Shown here piece by piece: positions 42,588 through 52,152 of a DNA stretch of 57,253 bases. This stretch comes from Paraburkholderia sp. SG-MS1 (lineage in GTDB: Bacteria; Pseudomonadota; Gammaproteobacteria; Burkholderiales; Burkholderiaceae), in NCBI RefSeq assembly GCF_012275575.1, contig NZ_NPIH01000201.1, positions 1 to 57,253 of the forward strand, read 5' to 3'. The notes under the pieces were generated by a model. The model saw only the letters and a program-made list of their open reading frames with translations. It made no database searches and was not told the origin of the DNA. Positions within the stretch are counted from its first letter, which is position 1. The number at the start of each line of letters is the position of its first letter. A program made the position numbers and the translations under genes.

Positions 42588-43184
42588 ATGTTTTCTGCGA
42601 GTGTATTCGCGCTGCTGACCGTCGGCATCATCGTCGTACTGATCACACCGGGGCCCACCAACACGCTGCTGGCCGCTGCCGGTTTGCGTCAGGGCGTGCG
42701 ACGTTCGTTGCCGCTGATCGCCGGCGAACTCGCGGGCTATCTCGTGTCGATTTCCGCATGGGGACGCTTTCTCACGCACGCGTCGTATGCGCTGCCGTGG
42801 TTGCCGTCGCTGTTGCGCGTGGCGGCTGGCCTCTACATCGCTTACCTCGCCATCGACATGTGGCGTACGGCGGTTGCGTTGCCCGATTCGACGCTGCGCA
42901 CTAGCGGCATGCGCACGTTGTTCGTGGCGACGTTGCTCAATCCGAAGGCCTTGCTGTTCGCCGGCACGATCTTTCCGTCCATCGCCTTCACGCACATGCC
43001 GGCCTATGTTCTCGCGATGCTGACGTTCGCGTGCCTCGCGGTGCCGATCGCGCTCGCGTGGATCGCATTCGGCGCGGCGCTCGGCAGCGGTAAGTTGTGG
43101 CTCAATCCGGTGAACATGCAGCGCGGCGCATCGATCGTGCTGGGCGTGTTTTCGCTATCGCTCGCGTGGGCGGCGCTACATTGA
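42588..43184 (+). CDS. LysE/RhtB-family exporter
   Basis: A 198-residue inner-membrane protein with about six helices. The family signature at the N-terminus, VLITPGPTNTLLAAAGLRQG, and TLLNPKALLFAGTIFPS in the middle are both typical. The ATG at 42588 begins directly at the first helix; an upstream open extension lacks sense. Members export amino acids or homoserine lactones. No linked regulator. Confidence 0.85.
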   Translation: MFSASVFALLTVGIIVVLITPGPTNTLLAAAGLRQGVRRSLPLIAGELAGYLVSISAWGRFLTHASYALPWLPSLLRVAAGLYIAYLAIDMWRTAVALPDSTLRTSGMRTLFVATLLNPKALLFAGTIFPSIAFTHMPAYVLAMLTFACLAVPIALAWIAFGAALGSGKLWLNPVNMQRGASIVLGVFSLSLAWAALH

Positions 43185-43208
43185 GCGTGCGTTCGCGCCG
43201 TGGTGGGT

Positions 43209-44432
43209 TCAGGCTTTTGCATCGCTGTCGGCGCTCAATGCTTCGAGCCAATCCGGCGGCGCCGAGGTGATCGCGAGTTGTGGCGTGCCGTGCCACTCGG
43301 CGCAACGTTGCAACGCGCGGCGCAGATCGCCCGCAAGCCGGGCGCTCAGACGCACGCCCGGTTCGATGTGCAGCGACTTCAGTTCGAAAATGCCCTGAGT
43401 TCGATGCGCCTTAGCATCCACGCGGCCGACCAGGCGGCCCCGGCTCAGTAGCGGCAACACGAAGTAGCCGTATTTGCGCTTCGCGGCGGGCGTATAGCAT
43501 TCGATCACATAGTCGAAATCGAACAGCGCGGCGGCGCGCTTGCGATCCCACACCACCGGATCGAACGGGGACAGCACTGTCGTGACCGTCGATAGGAGCT
43601 TGCCGCTCGCCGCGTCGTCGAGCAGCGGCGCGAAGTCGCGATGCACGAACGTATCCTGTTTCCAGCTTTCCACTTGCACCGGGATCAGTTCGCCCACGTC
43701 GGCGAGCGCATGCAACTCGTCACGATAGGGACGGCGCGGCAGCCGGTAGTAATCGGCGACCCAATCGGCACGCGCGACGCCGAGCGCGCGGCAGGTACGG
43801 CGCAGCACCTCCGTGGTGACGCTGTGCGCCGGCGGCAGATCGCGGGCGTCGTCCCAACCGGGCAAGACGCGCTCGGTCAGGTCATAGACGCGATGAAAAT
43901 TGCGGCGCTCCGCGACCATCAGCTGGCCGATCGCGAACAGCACTTCCAGATGACGCTTTTGCGGCTTCCAGTCCCACCAGCCGTTACTCGTGCCACTCTC
44001 GCGGACGAAATCCGCCGAGCGTACCGGCCCCGTCGCGCGGATCTGCGCGAGCAGCATTTCGATGTCCTCGCGATGTTGCTCGTGCCATTCGGCGGCATAT
44101 TTCCAGCCCATGCCGCTCGGATCGAGCATGCGATGACGCAGCAGACCGTAATCTTCGATCGGCACGAAACACGCCTCGTGCGACCAGTACTCGAACAGTT
44201 TGCCTTCGGCGAGATGTGCGTCGAGCCATTGCGGCGGATACGCGCCGAGCCGGCTGAACAGCACGAGATAGGGGCTGCGCGCGACCACGTGAATCGTGTC
44301 GATCTGCAATTGCGCCATGCGACGAATCGTGTCGAGCACATCGGCCTTGACGGCCTTGCGACGTGGCGGCGTTAGCAAACCTTGCGCGGCCAGATGGAGG
44401 GTGCGGGCTGCGGAGAGCGGCAGAGTCTTCAC
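43209..44432 (-). CDS. YcaQ-like winged-helix DNA glycosylase
   Basis: A 407-residue protein of the HTH_42/DUF1006 family. The block MAQLQIDTIHVVARSPYLVL contains the QxQ motif proposed as catalytic in YcaQ/AlkX-type interstrand-crosslink glycosylases. Further conserved pieces are FEYWSHEACFVP, FVRESGTSNGWWDWKP and SPFDPVVWDRKRAAALFDF, then a RRKYGYF-like KRKYGYFVLPLL. Full family length. Probably DNA repair. Transcribed alone, convergent with the LysE gene. Confidence 0.85.
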   Translation of the reverse strand: MKTLPLSAARTLHLAAQGLLTPPRRKAVKADVLDTIRRMAQLQIDTIHVVARSPYLVLFSRLGAYPPQWLDAHLAEGKLFEYWSHEACFVPIEDYGLLRHRMLDPSGMGWKYAAEWHEQHREDIEMLLAQIRATGPVRSADFVRESGTSNGWWDWKPQKRHLEVLFAIGQLMVAERRNFHRVYDLTERVLPGWDDARDLPPAHSVTTEVLRRTCRALGVARADWVADYYRLPRRPYRDELHALADVGELIPVQVESWKQDTFVHRDFAPLLDDAASGKLLSTVTTVLSPFDPVVWDRKRAAALFDFDYVIECYTPAAKRKYGYFVLPLLSRGRLVGRVDAKAHRTQGIFELKSLHIEPGVRLSARLAGDLRRALQRCAEWHGTPQLAITSAPPDWLEALSADSDAKA

Positions 44433-44560
44433 GCGGGCGTCGGTCAGTGTGACGGCGAAGGGAGCGGGCAGGCGGCCCGGCGTGGATGAGCAGCCGCTAC
44501 TGTAGCGTGAATACGGAGGATGGATCGGAGTGGGCGCGAACCGCGCAGCGCCTGCCGACC

Positions 44561-44836
44561 TTACCAGCCGCGCCCGTGATGCCGCTCCCAGCCACGATGG
44601 CGGCCGTGGTCGTGATGCCAGCCGCGGCCGCGATAGTCATCGCCCCGGTAGCCGTACCCGTAGACCGGCTGCGGCGCGTAGACGACCGGTGGCGGTGCAT
44701 ACACGACGGGTGGCGCGGCATACACCGGGCCCGGCGTATTGACGAATACGCCGACGTCCACCCGCGCCAGCGCGGCAGTCGATGCGCAGGCGGCGCTCAG
44801 GCCGAAGGCGGCGAATACGATCGCGCGTGTGATCAT
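44561..44836 (-). CDS. Small secreted Pro/Tyr/His/Gly-rich protein
   Basis: A 91-residue protein; the ATG at 44836 follows GGAG six bases upstream. It has a signal peptide ending AALA, a tandem APPVVYAP/PPVVYAP/QPVYG stretch and a C-terminal HHDHGRHRGWERHHGRGW rich in His, Arg and Gly. Similar small PXPV-repeat envelope proteins are common in Burkholderia. The His-rich end might bind metal; this is speculation. Confidence 0.65.
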   Translation of the reverse strand: MITRAIVFAAFGLSAACASTAALARVDVGVFVNTPGPVYAAPPVVYAPPPVVYAPQPVYGYGYRGDDYRGRGWHHDHGRHRGWERHHGRGW

Positions 44837-45005
44837 GCGAATCTCCATATCGAAAGAGCCGGCCATTCGCTGTCGAACGGCTGACATCCATCTTACGAAA
44901 TGGGGAGGCGCGCAGGTGCAACGAGTTGAAGACGTATGTAACAGCAGGTTACCCGCCGCAGCTTCGCACGCCTGACGGCATGAACGCTCGGCGGGTTGAA
45001 GCCGC

Positions 45006-46736
45006 TCAGGCGCCCAGCGCGACCGCTTCAGCGGCGGTCACCGCCAGCAGTTGATGGATTTGCGCGACCACCGCCGCGCCTTCCCCGACCGCCGCCGCGA
45101 CCCGCTTGGTCGAGCCGGCGCGCGCGTCGCCGATCGCGTACACACCCTCGACCGTGGTGCCGAGATCGCAGGTCGTCGCCGCGCCGTCCGCGCTGGCGCC
45201 GGTCAGCACGAAGCCCTTGGCGTCGAGTTGCACGCCGCAGGTGCGCAGCCAGTCGGTGTTCGGATCGGCGCCCGTGAAGAGGAACAGATGCCGGGTGTCG
45301 AAGTGATCGACACCGTCGGGCAGCGGCTTTTTCAGGCCGACCGAGGCCAGCCCGCTTTCGTCCGCTTCGAGGCGGCCGATTTCCGAATTCGGATGCACGA
45401 ACACGTTCGGCAGCGAGCGGATGCGATCGATCAGATAGCGCGACATGGTGGCTTCAAAACCGCTTCGGCGGATCAGCACGTGGACCTTGGCTGCGTGCGT
45501 CGCCAGATAGACGATCGCCTGGCCGGCCGAATTGCCGCCGCCCACCAGCACGATTTCCTGGCGCTTGCAAAGTTTGGCTTCGACCGGCGAGGCCCAGTAA
45601 TAAACGCCCCGTCCGTCGAAGCGGTCGAGACCTTCGAGCGCCGGCCGCCGATACACCGCGCCGCTCGCGATCACGATCGCGCGCGCGGTGATATGCCCGC
45701 CGCACTTCAGTTCCAGCCGATACGGCGATTCCGCGCAATCGAGCGCCTTCACGTGGACCGGAATTGCGACATGCGCGCCGAACTTCTGCGCCTGCACGAA
45801 CGCACGGCCCGCGAGCGCCTGGCCGGAGATGCCGGTCGGAAAGCCCAGGTAGTTTTCGATCCGCGAGCTGGCGCCGGCCTGGCCCCCGGGCGCGCGACTG
45901 TCCAGCACGATCACCGACAGGCCTTCCGACGCCGCATACACCGCGGTCGCCAAACCCGCCGGCCCGGCGCCGACGATGGCGACATCGTAGATATGCGAGT
46001 CGTCGAGGTCGGGCAGCAGGCCGAGGCAAGTGGCGAGTTCCGGCATGCTCGGATGACGCAGCACCGAACCGTCCGGACAGATCACGAGGGGCATGTCTTC
46101 CCGCTGCGCAGCAAACTGCTCGATCAGGCGCAACGCGTCTTCATCGCGTTCGTCGATCACCGAGTGCGGATGGCCGTTGCGCGACAGAAAACCTTGCAGC
46201 ATGACGAGCCGCGCGTCGCTGCTATTGCCGATCAGGATCGGCCCGCCCGCGCCCTTTTCGATTAGCGACACGCGCCGCAGGATCAGCGCGCGCATGATGC
46301 GCTCGCCGAGTTCGGCCTCGGCGACGAGTAGCGCACGCAGCCCTTGAGGCGGAATCAGCAGCGCTTCGACGCTAACGAGCGCGAGGCCGTTCACCAGCGC
46401 GGGCCGCCCCGACAACTGACCGACCTCGGCAAGAAAATGCCCCGGACCATGTTCGCCGATCACCACTTCGCGCCCGATGCCGTCGCGCTGATAGACCTTC
46501 ACGCGTCCTTCGAGCAGCACGAACATGCCGGGGCCGGTGTGGCCGGTCTCGAACATCAGTTCGCCGGCCCCCCAGTGGCCGATCTCGCCGAACCGGCGCA
46601 GGCGGTCGATTTCCGCGCAGGTGAGTTGGGGGAACATCTGGTGCATGCGCGTCGAGAGCGACGAAAACGGCGCGTCGGCGACTACCGCTTGTTGTCCTTC
46701 AACGTCTTGAGCCGGAACGTCCTGAATCGAAAGCAT
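45006..46736 (-). CDS. Cyclic-nucleotide-binding domain fused to thioredoxin-reductase-like flavoprotein
   Basis: A 576-residue protein; the ATG at 46736 follows AAGGAGCGG. Residues about 25-150 form a CAP-like nucleotide-binding fold (FETGHTGPGMFVLLEGRVKVY, LAEVGQLSGRPALVNGLAL). Residues about 165-245 resemble a thioredoxin-like spacer without Cys-x2-Cys. The rest is a thioredoxin-reductase-like fold: FAD-binding VAIVGAGPAGLATAVYAASE, NAD(P)-binding VLVGGGNSAGQAIVYLA and the C-terminal GVYAIGDARAGSTKRVA. The usual redox CxxC is replaced by YYWASPVEAKLC, so dithiol reduction is unlikely. It lies 64 bp after the DedA-rhodanese gene in the same direction. Confidence 0.88.
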   Translation of the reverse strand: MLSIQDVPAQDVEGQQAVVADAPFSSLSTRMHQMFPQLTCAEIDRLRRFGEIGHWGAGELMFETGHTGPGMFVLLEGRVKVYQRDGIGREVVIGEHGPGHFLAEVGQLSGRPALVNGLALVSVEALLIPPQGLRALLVAEAELGERIMRALILRRVSLIEKGAGGPILIGNSSDARLVMLQGFLSRNGHPHSVIDERDEDALRLIEQFAAQREDMPLVICPDGSVLRHPSMPELATCLGLLPDLDDSHIYDVAIVGAGPAGLATAVYAASEGLSVIVLDSRAPGGQAGASSRIENYLGFPTGISGQALAGRAFVQAQKFGAHVAIPVHVKALDCAESPYRLELKCGGHITARAIVIASGAVYRRPALEGLDRFDGRGVYYWASPVEAKLCKRQEIVLVGGGNSAGQAIVYLATHAAKVHVLIRRSGFEATMSRYLIDRIRSLPNVFVHPNSEIGRLEADESGLASVGLKKPLPDGVDHFDTRHLFLFTGADPNTDWLRTCGVQLDAKGFVLTGASADGAATTCDLGTTVEGVYAIGDARAGSTKRVAAAVGEGAAVVAQIHQLLAVTAAEAVALGA

Positions 46737-46800
46737 TGAACCGCTCCTTCGGTGTTTATTGATAGAGCGAACGGGAGCGCGGCGGCGCTGTCGAGCCGGG

Positions 46801-47793
46801 CTAGACGGCCTTCGGCTCGATCTCGTCGATCGCCACTTCGGGTGGCGGCATGTCGCGCAGCGCTTCGACCGGTTTGCCCGAATCGCGCCAGGCTTCCATG
46901 CCGCCGCGCAGCGGCAGCACATCCGAGAAGCCGGCCTCGTTGAGTTGCTTCGCCATCCATGCCGCGGATATTTCGTTCGGGCAGGAACAGTAGATCACCA
47001 GTTTCTGATCGTGCGGATAGGTTGCGACGATCTCGTCGAGTTGCCGCTCATCCGCGAATTTCGAGCCCGGAATGATGAATGGGTCGAGCTTGCGCTTTTC
47101 GTGCGAACGGATGTCGAACAGCACCGGCATCTTGCCCGCCGCGAACAGTTTCGCGAGTTCGTCGACTTCGATGCGCGCGGCCGCGAGCTTCGAAATCAGC
47201 TGGCGCCGCCGGATCCACCGGTAAGCCGCGTACGCCATCAGCAGCGCGACGGCCACGAGTGCCGCCGTGCGGCCGAGCCGCCCGGCGACCACGAACAGCA
47301 TGTCGATCTGCCGCGCGAACAGCGCGCCGACGATCAGCCCCGTGCCGGACCACAACGCGGCGCCGATGCTGTCGTATGTGAGAAAGGTGCGGTAGCGCGT
47401 GCCCATTGCGCCGGCCATCGGAATCGACACGATCGACAGGCCCGGCACGAACTTGGCCACGGCCAGCACGCGCACGCCCCAGCGGCCGAAAAAGCGCTCG
47501 GTCTTCTTTACGCAAGTATCACGCGACAGCGACAGCCGGCAAATGGTTTTCAGCGTATTGCCGCCGTAGACGCGGCCGGCGAGATACCACGCGCTGTCGC
47601 CGATCAGCGTAGCGAATATCGACAGAATCAGAACCGGCAGCAATTGCGTGCCCACCGAGCCCGGATGCATCGCAGCCATTGCGCCGAACAGCACGAGCGA
47701 CGGCATTGCCGGCACCGGCAGCCCAAGAGAGGCGGCCAGCACGTTGGCGAAGACGAGCGCCGGCCCGTATTGCTCGACGAGATCATGTAGCAT
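46801..47793 (-). CDS. DedA-family membrane protein fused to a rhodanese domain
   Basis: A 330-residue protein. The ATG at 47793 begins a DedA/VTT-type region (LPVPAMPSLVLFGAMAA, IGDSAWYLAGRVYGG, RWGVRVLAVAKFVPGLS with the family Arg and Gly-Pro-Gly-like segment). After the last membrane helix near 200-218 comes a rhodanese domain with active-site loop VIYCSCPNEISA, Cys being the likely sulfur carrier, and LPLRGGMEAW. Fusion implies sulfur or persulfide chemistry at the cytoplasmic membrane face. Upstream in-frame codons lack a ribosome site. Confidence 0.88.
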   Translation of the reverse strand: MLHDLVEQYGPALVFANVLAASLGLPVPAMPSLVLFGAMAAMHPGSVGTQLLPVLILSIFATLIGDSAWYLAGRVYGGNTLKTICRLSLSRDTCVKKTERFFGRWGVRVLAVAKFVPGLSIVSIPMAGAMGTRYRTFLTYDSIGAALWSGTGLIVGALFARQIDMLFVVAGRLGRTAALVAVALLMAYAAYRWIRRRQLISKLAAARIEVDELAKLFAAGKMPVLFDIRSHEKRKLDPFIIPGSKFADERQLDEIVATYPHDQKLVIYCSCPNEISAAWMAKQLNEAGFSDVLPLRGGMEAWRDSGKPVEALRDMPPPEVAIDEIEPKAV

Positions 47794-48142
47794 CGACTTA
47801 CATCCGCGGCCCTTGCGGGCGCGGCGCAGGAAAGGAAAGCAAAGGAGAATGCAAAGATTATGGACGCATTTTGAAGACGTGCAAACGGCTTGAAAATATG
47901 CCCGATATCCGCGTGTGAATTGCGTCCGGGCGGCGCGCCGATGGCCGGGCGCGCGGATTAGCGGCACGAGCGGAACAATGAGAAAAGAGCGAGACTCGCG
48001 CGGCATGCCAAGGCGCGAGTCAGTGTCACCGAACGTGGGGAGTCTCGACCCCCGGCACTCCCGTATTCACTCCGGTTGGTGAACCGGCTTCCACGGACAA
48101 CACGCGGCACGCGCGAGCGAGCGCCATGCCGCGCAGATCAAT
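47794..48142. other. Intergenic gap, hairpin only
   Basis: A 349-bp gap with promoter function expected for the DedA-rhodanese operon. The only clear structure is CCGGTT/AACCGG around GGTG at 48072-48087, with no T-run. No gene supported. Confidence 0.4.
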
Positions 48143-48394
48143 TCATTGACGATGGTTGTGCTGTTCGCCCGGCAATTCGGCGCCATGCGCGCGGATCGCG
48201 GCAATCAGCTCGGCCGGCGTGATTTCGTAGCGCACTTCGCGGTGTATGCCCGGTTTGCGCTCGTCGACCTCGACCAGAAGAATGCCTTTGCCGTCTTCTG
48301 TCGATTCGAGGCGCAGCGAGCGGAGTTCGCGAGCCGTTGCGTCGTCGTATTCGGTGAGCAGGGCCATTGACCCGGAGGACCCGGTGATGCGCAT
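48143..48394 (-). CDS. Small conserved-looking protein of unknown function
   Basis: An 83-residue protein. AAGGA lies nine bases before the ATG at 48394; an ATG nine codons later is less well placed. The sequence is mixed strand/helix (GILLVEVDERKPGIHREVRYEI, seen as GKGILLVEVDERKPG) and ends with a His-rich tail, GEQHNHRQ. I recognise no family. Isolated, no operon partner. Confidence 0.5.
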   Translation of the reverse strand: MRITGSSGSMALLTEYDDATARELRSLRLESTEDGKGILLVEVDERKPGIHREVRYEITPAELIAAIRAHGAELPGEQHNHRQ

Positions 48395-48677
48395 CGAGGT
48401 TGTCCTTAATCCGTTGTTGATCGAGCCATTGTACGGGCAGGGTGGCGCGCCGTCTGTCGCGCGATGGTCACGCTTGCGTGCCTACCTGCTAGCCGGGATG
48501 CCGCAGCGTGTTGCCTGGCGCGGTTCGCCGGACAGCGCATGCCGTGACAGCCAAGCGTAGTGTTCAGTTTAACGCGACTCACCGCTACGACGGATGCATT
48601 TTTCGTGCCCCGCGGCGGTGCGACCGTTGTCCCTGACTGTCATGCTGCTGACGCACGACCTGGTTAAAACCGGCGAG

Positions 48678-49259
48678 CTAGCGGGGCCCGCGAAGCCGCT
48701 CCAGTTCGTCCAGCTCGCCCGCGCGCAGCGGGGCGTCGCCAGCGAGAAAAAACTCGTCGAGTTGCGGCGGTGCGACCGAAGTGCCGCTCAGCATCGCATG
48801 AACTTGCCCGCGATGATGGATCTGATGAACAAACAGGTGCGCCAGCACGCCCCCGATGATTTCATGCTGGATGCCCACCGATGGGCCGCGGTCGATCCGC
48901 ACGTCGCGTTGCAGATCGCCGTCGACGAGCGACTCGCAGAAGACGAGCAGGCGCTGATCGCTCCGCGCTTGTGCATCGGACAAGTCGGCTGCGCGCGGAT
49001 AGGGCAATTCGTTGTCGAAAATGGCGAGCCCTTCGCCGCCGTTGATCAGGGCGTCGAAGTAATACCGGTCCACCAGCAGGATGTGATTCAGCGTGAGTTG
49101 CAGCGACGGAAAGAAGCTCACCCTGCGCTCGGCAAACGCTTCGTCGGTCAAGCCGAGGCAGGCGCGGTAAAGGCGCAGATTCGACCACGCGTTATTGCGC
49201 GCCATCGCGGCAAAATGCGCGGCGAGCGCAGTGGCGTGGGTCGGGTCGGAAGGAGTCAC
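48678..49259 (-). CDS. DinB-family putative metalloenzyme
   Basis: A 193-residue four-helix-bundle protein. I chose the GTG at 49259, preceded by GGGGAGA with six bases between; an ATG 23 codons upstream has no ribosome site. Conserved parts: ARNNAWSNLRLYRACL, TLNHILLVDRYYFDALI with the first metal His, and HLFVHQIHHRGQVHAML with the other two. DinB-like proteins include thiol-dependent transferases, and substrate is unknown here. Confidence 0.8.
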   Translation of the reverse strand: MTPSDPTHATALAAHFAAMARNNAWSNLRLYRACLGLTDEAFAERRVSFFPSLQLTLNHILLVDRYYFDALINGGEGLAIFDNELPYPRAADLSDAQARSDQRLLVFCESLVDGDLQRDVRIDRGPSVGIQHEIIGGVLAHLFVHQIHHRGQVHAMLSGTSVAPPQLDEFFLAGDAPLRAGELDELERLRGPR

Positions 49260-49437
49260 GTCGGTCTCCCCTGGCGGAAAAAGTCCCAAGGCGAACTCCA
49301 GTGTGAGCGGAGCATCGGCGCGCGGCAAGTCCCCGGCGGTTCCCGTATTCCCTCACTGTTCAGTCGCCGCGTTGCCGCGTCGGGCGGGCAACAGCGTATC
49401 GCAGACGCTTCAACGCGTCCCGGCGACCCACCCGCGC

Positions 49438-49470
49438 AAAAAAAATAGCCCGTCCGGAATGGGGCGGGCC
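49438..49470 (-). terminator. Rho-independent terminator of the MCP gene
   Basis: On the minus strand GCCCG and CGGGC form a GC-rich stem with inner CC/GG pairs, followed by A then eight Ts. It lies about 110 bp past the MCP stop. Confidence 0.75.
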
Positions 49471-49580
49471 ATTAAACGCCGTTGTTACTCGGGTCAGCCT
49501 GCCCTTGCAACGATGGGTGCTGACGATGTCATCCTCATGCGCCAATAGTAGGCTGTCGAGGTGGGAGTAACGCCGATCTA

Positions 49581-51263
49581 TCAGACCAATGTCGCTTCTT
49601 CGCGCTCGATGTCGCGCGCGTTTGCGTGAGCGCCAGGCATGGCGTGGCGCGTGACGCCGGGCACCACGCGGCGCGTTCCGCCCGCCGCACCCGGCGCGGG
49701 CGCGGCCTCGGCGACCGTGAACAGCCGCACCGCTTCATCGAGCACGTCGGCCTGTTCCGCGAGACGTTGCGCGGTCGCCGCCGCCTGCTCGACGAGCGCG
49801 GCGTTCTGCTGGGTGGCGCCGTCCAGATGCGAAACTGCCTGATTGACCTGGCGAATCCCCTCGGCCTGTTCGCTGCTCGCGTTGGCCACTTCGACGATGA
49901 TCGACGACACGCGGCCCACTGCCTCGTCGATCGCGCGCATCTGCGAGGTGGTGCGTGCGACCAGCTCCGTGCCCGCGGCCACTTCGCTCGCGCTCGCTTC
50001 GACCACTGACTTGATTTCCTTCGACGACGCCGCACAGCGTTGCGCGAGCATCCGCACTTCACCCGCGACGACCGCGAACGAGCGGCCCGCGTCGCCCGCG
50101 CGCGCAGCTTCGACGGCGGCGTTCAGCGCGAGGATGTTGGTCTGGAACGCGATGCCGTCGATCACGCCGGTGATGTCCGCGATGCGCCGCGACGCATCGG
50201 TGATGCCGGCCATGGTCTGCTCGACCTGACCTGCGATCCTGCCGCCTTCGGCCGCCGCCGCCTGGGCGTCGCGCGCCAGATCGAGCGCGCGTCCACTGGC
50301 GTCGGCGTTGGCTTGCACGGTGGTGGTCAGCTCGTCCATGGTGGCGGCGGTTTCTTCGAGCGACGCCGCCTGCAACTCGGTGCGGCGCGCGAGATCGACG
50401 TTGCCGCTGGAAATTTCGCGCGCGTTGTCGAGCATGCCGGTAATCTGCGCGCGCACATCGTAGACGATCGCCGCGAGGTTGGCCTTTAGCTGGTTCAACG
50501 CCTGCAGCACGTCGCCGAGATCGTCATGACGCGCGATTTGCAGATCGGCGGTCAGGTCGCCTGCGGCAAGACGGGTCGCGAAGCCCGACATGTCGTCGAT
50601 CGGCGCGGCGAGCTGGCGTGCCAGCACGCGCCAGGACAGGACGCTGATCGCCGTCGCGACGCCGAACGCGATCCAGAAGGGCGCGGGCGGTGTGCCCTGC
50701 CATGCGACGAGACCGGTCAGCAGCAACGCCAGCGGCGTGAGCGCGTAGCCGGCAGCCGCGCGGGTCGCAACCGGCAGACGCATCAGCGCCTGCAAACGCC
50801 CGGCGAGCCCGGTGCGCACCACCACGCCCCGGCGTAACGCCACGCCGCGTGTTTCTCCCGAACGCATGCGTGCATACAAGGTTTCGGCGGCGCGCACCGC
50901 TTCACGCTCGGGCTTCACGCGCACGCTGAGGTAGCCGACCACCGCGCCGTTTTCGACCACCGGCGTGACGTTGGCGCGCACCCAGTAGTGATCGCCGTTC
51001 TTCCGGCGGTTCTTGACGAGAGCGGTCCACGGACGGCCTTCGCGGATCGTCGTCCACATGTCGGCGAAGGCTTCGCGCGGCATGTCCGGATGGCGGATCA
51101 GATTGTGCGGCTGGCCGATCAGCTCGTCGCGCGTAAAGCCGGACACGGCGATGAAGGCCGGATTGCAGTACTGGATGCGGCCGCCCAGGTCGGTCGCCGA
51201 GACAAGCATGTGGGACGACGGAAATTCGTACTCGTGCCCAGTGACAGGCTGATTGTTGCGCAT
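49581..51263 (-). CDS. PAS-containing methyl-accepting chemotaxis protein (Aer-like)
   Basis: A 560-residue transducer. The N-terminal PAS domain (YCNPAFIAVSGFTRDELIGQ, HNLIRHPDMPREAFADMW, GDHYWVRANVTPV) is of the Aer FAD-binding kind. Membrane segments near 170-205 follow, then HAMP and the MCP hairpin with tip FQTNILALNAAVEAARAG and GRSFAVVAGEVRMLAQR. No periplasmic sensor domain. It probably senses redox state or oxygen through FAD and signals to a CheA elsewhere in the genome. It ends without the NWETF-type tail. Confidence 0.92.
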   Translation of the reverse strand: MRNNQPVTGHEYEFPSSHMLVSATDLGGRIQYCNPAFIAVSGFTRDELIGQPHNLIRHPDMPREAFADMWTTIREGRPWTALVKNRRKNGDHYWVRANVTPVVENGAVVGYLSVRVKPEREAVRAAETLYARMRSGETRGVALRRGVVVRTGLAGRLQALMRLPVATRAAAGYALTPLALLLTGLVAWQGTPPAPFWIAFGVATAISVLSWRVLARQLAAPIDDMSGFATRLAAGDLTADLQIARHDDLGDVLQALNQLKANLAAIVYDVRAQITGMLDNAREISSGNVDLARRTELQAASLEETAATMDELTTTVQANADASGRALDLARDAQAAAAEGGRIAGQVEQTMAGITDASRRIADITGVIDGIAFQTNILALNAAVEAARAGDAGRSFAVVAGEVRMLAQRCAASSKEIKSVVEASASEVAAGTELVARTTSQMRAIDEAVGRVSSIIVEVANASSEQAEGIRQVNQAVSHLDGATQQNAALVEQAAATAQRLAEQADVLDEAVRLFTVAEAAPAPGAAGGTRRVVPGVTRHAMPGAHANARDIEREEATLV

Positions 51264-51624
51264 GGCTTTCCTTGCTGATGCTGACGCGCGTGAGCGCGGT
51301 GCTTACATGAGTGCAAGGAGTAACGGCAATTAACCCCGTGAGCTTGAGGGTCTCCCACTAATCCACTCAGGTTTATCGAGCATGTAGCCGTTAATACAGG
51401 GTTACTTCGATAGGGGTGAAGTGGCTGTCGAAATTGGCGGCGCAAGGGGCGTGGCGGGGATTGGCGCGCGTTTCGCAGCCGGCCTTCAGCGCGGGCGCGG
51501 ACGATCAGCGCTGAAGGCCGGCCGGCGCGCGAGCGCTGCTTCGCGGTAGGACGCGAAGCGGGTGTCGCCGGGCGCGGTTGCCCGCGACCGCCTGCATGAC
51601 ATTCCCGGCCGCGGCGAATCGGGC
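51264..51624. other. Intergenic gap, no gene seen
   Basis: A 361-bp gap between the MCP start and the RidA stop. On the minus strand a GCTCGATAA occurs about 110 bp before the MCP start, near the FliA -10 consensus GCCGATAA, but no -35 at a correct distance was found. Nothing else is supported. Confidence 0.3.
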
Positions 51625-52026
51625 TCAGCCCGGCCGTTTCGCGATGAAGTCGATCTCGACCAGCGCATCGCGCGCGAGCGCGGTGACGCCGATGCAGGTC
51701 CGGGCTGGCAGCGCGTCGGCGGGAAAGTAGGCGCGGTAGATCGCGTTCATCGACGCGTAATCGCGTTTGAATTCGGTCAGAAAGATGCGCGCGGCGACCA
51801 CGTGCTGCAAGCCGAGGTCGAGGCCTTGCAGCACCAGCACGAGATTGTCCATCACGCGGCGCGTTTGCGCGACGACGCCGTCCGGCAAGGGCGCATCGTC
51901 GTCGGTGGGCGAGGTCGGCATCTGGCCGGTGACGAACACCCAGCCGTCGGTTTCGGTGGCGTGGGAGAAAGGCCCGACGGGCGTCGGGGCCTGCGGGATC
52001 ATCCAGAAGGTGGGGCTCGAGGTCAT
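51625..52026 (-). CDS. RidA-family protein
   Basis: A 133-residue RidA/YjgF protein. Typical pieces: PVGPFSHATETDGWVFVTGQ, VMDNLVLVLQGLDLGLQHVVAARIFLTEF (seen as LQHVVAARIFLTEF) and ALPARTCIGVTAL with the conserved Arg that binds carboxylates in imine deaminases. It is 126 bp downstream of the GntP permease on the same strand and probably in that operon, where it may remove reactive enamine or imine products. Confidence 0.88.
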   Translation of the reverse strand: MTSSPTFWMIPQAPTPVGPFSHATETDGWVFVTGQMPTSPTDDDAPLPDGVVAQTRRVMDNLVLVLQGLDLGLQHVVAARIFLTEFKRDYASMNAIYRAYFPADALPARTCIGVTALARDALVEIDFIAKRPG

Positions 52027-52152
52027 GGGAAGGGTCGATGTGGCGTATCGATGATTGTCGAAACGCTACGCTAACCGACCAAAACTCCCCGTGGCGCGCC
52101 GCGTGGATCGCTGAGCGCAAGGGCTCAGGCACCCGCCGCGCCGCGCATCACA

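Noticed and set aside
50855..50875. Possible reverse-strand copy of the 19-nt motif near TTCTCCCGAACG
   Set aside because: It lies inside the MCP gene and matches only TTCGGGAG; the GGTGAG half is absent.
51320..51420. FliA promoter for the MCP gene (GCTCGATAA on minus strand)
   Set aside because: No -35 element at the required spacing.
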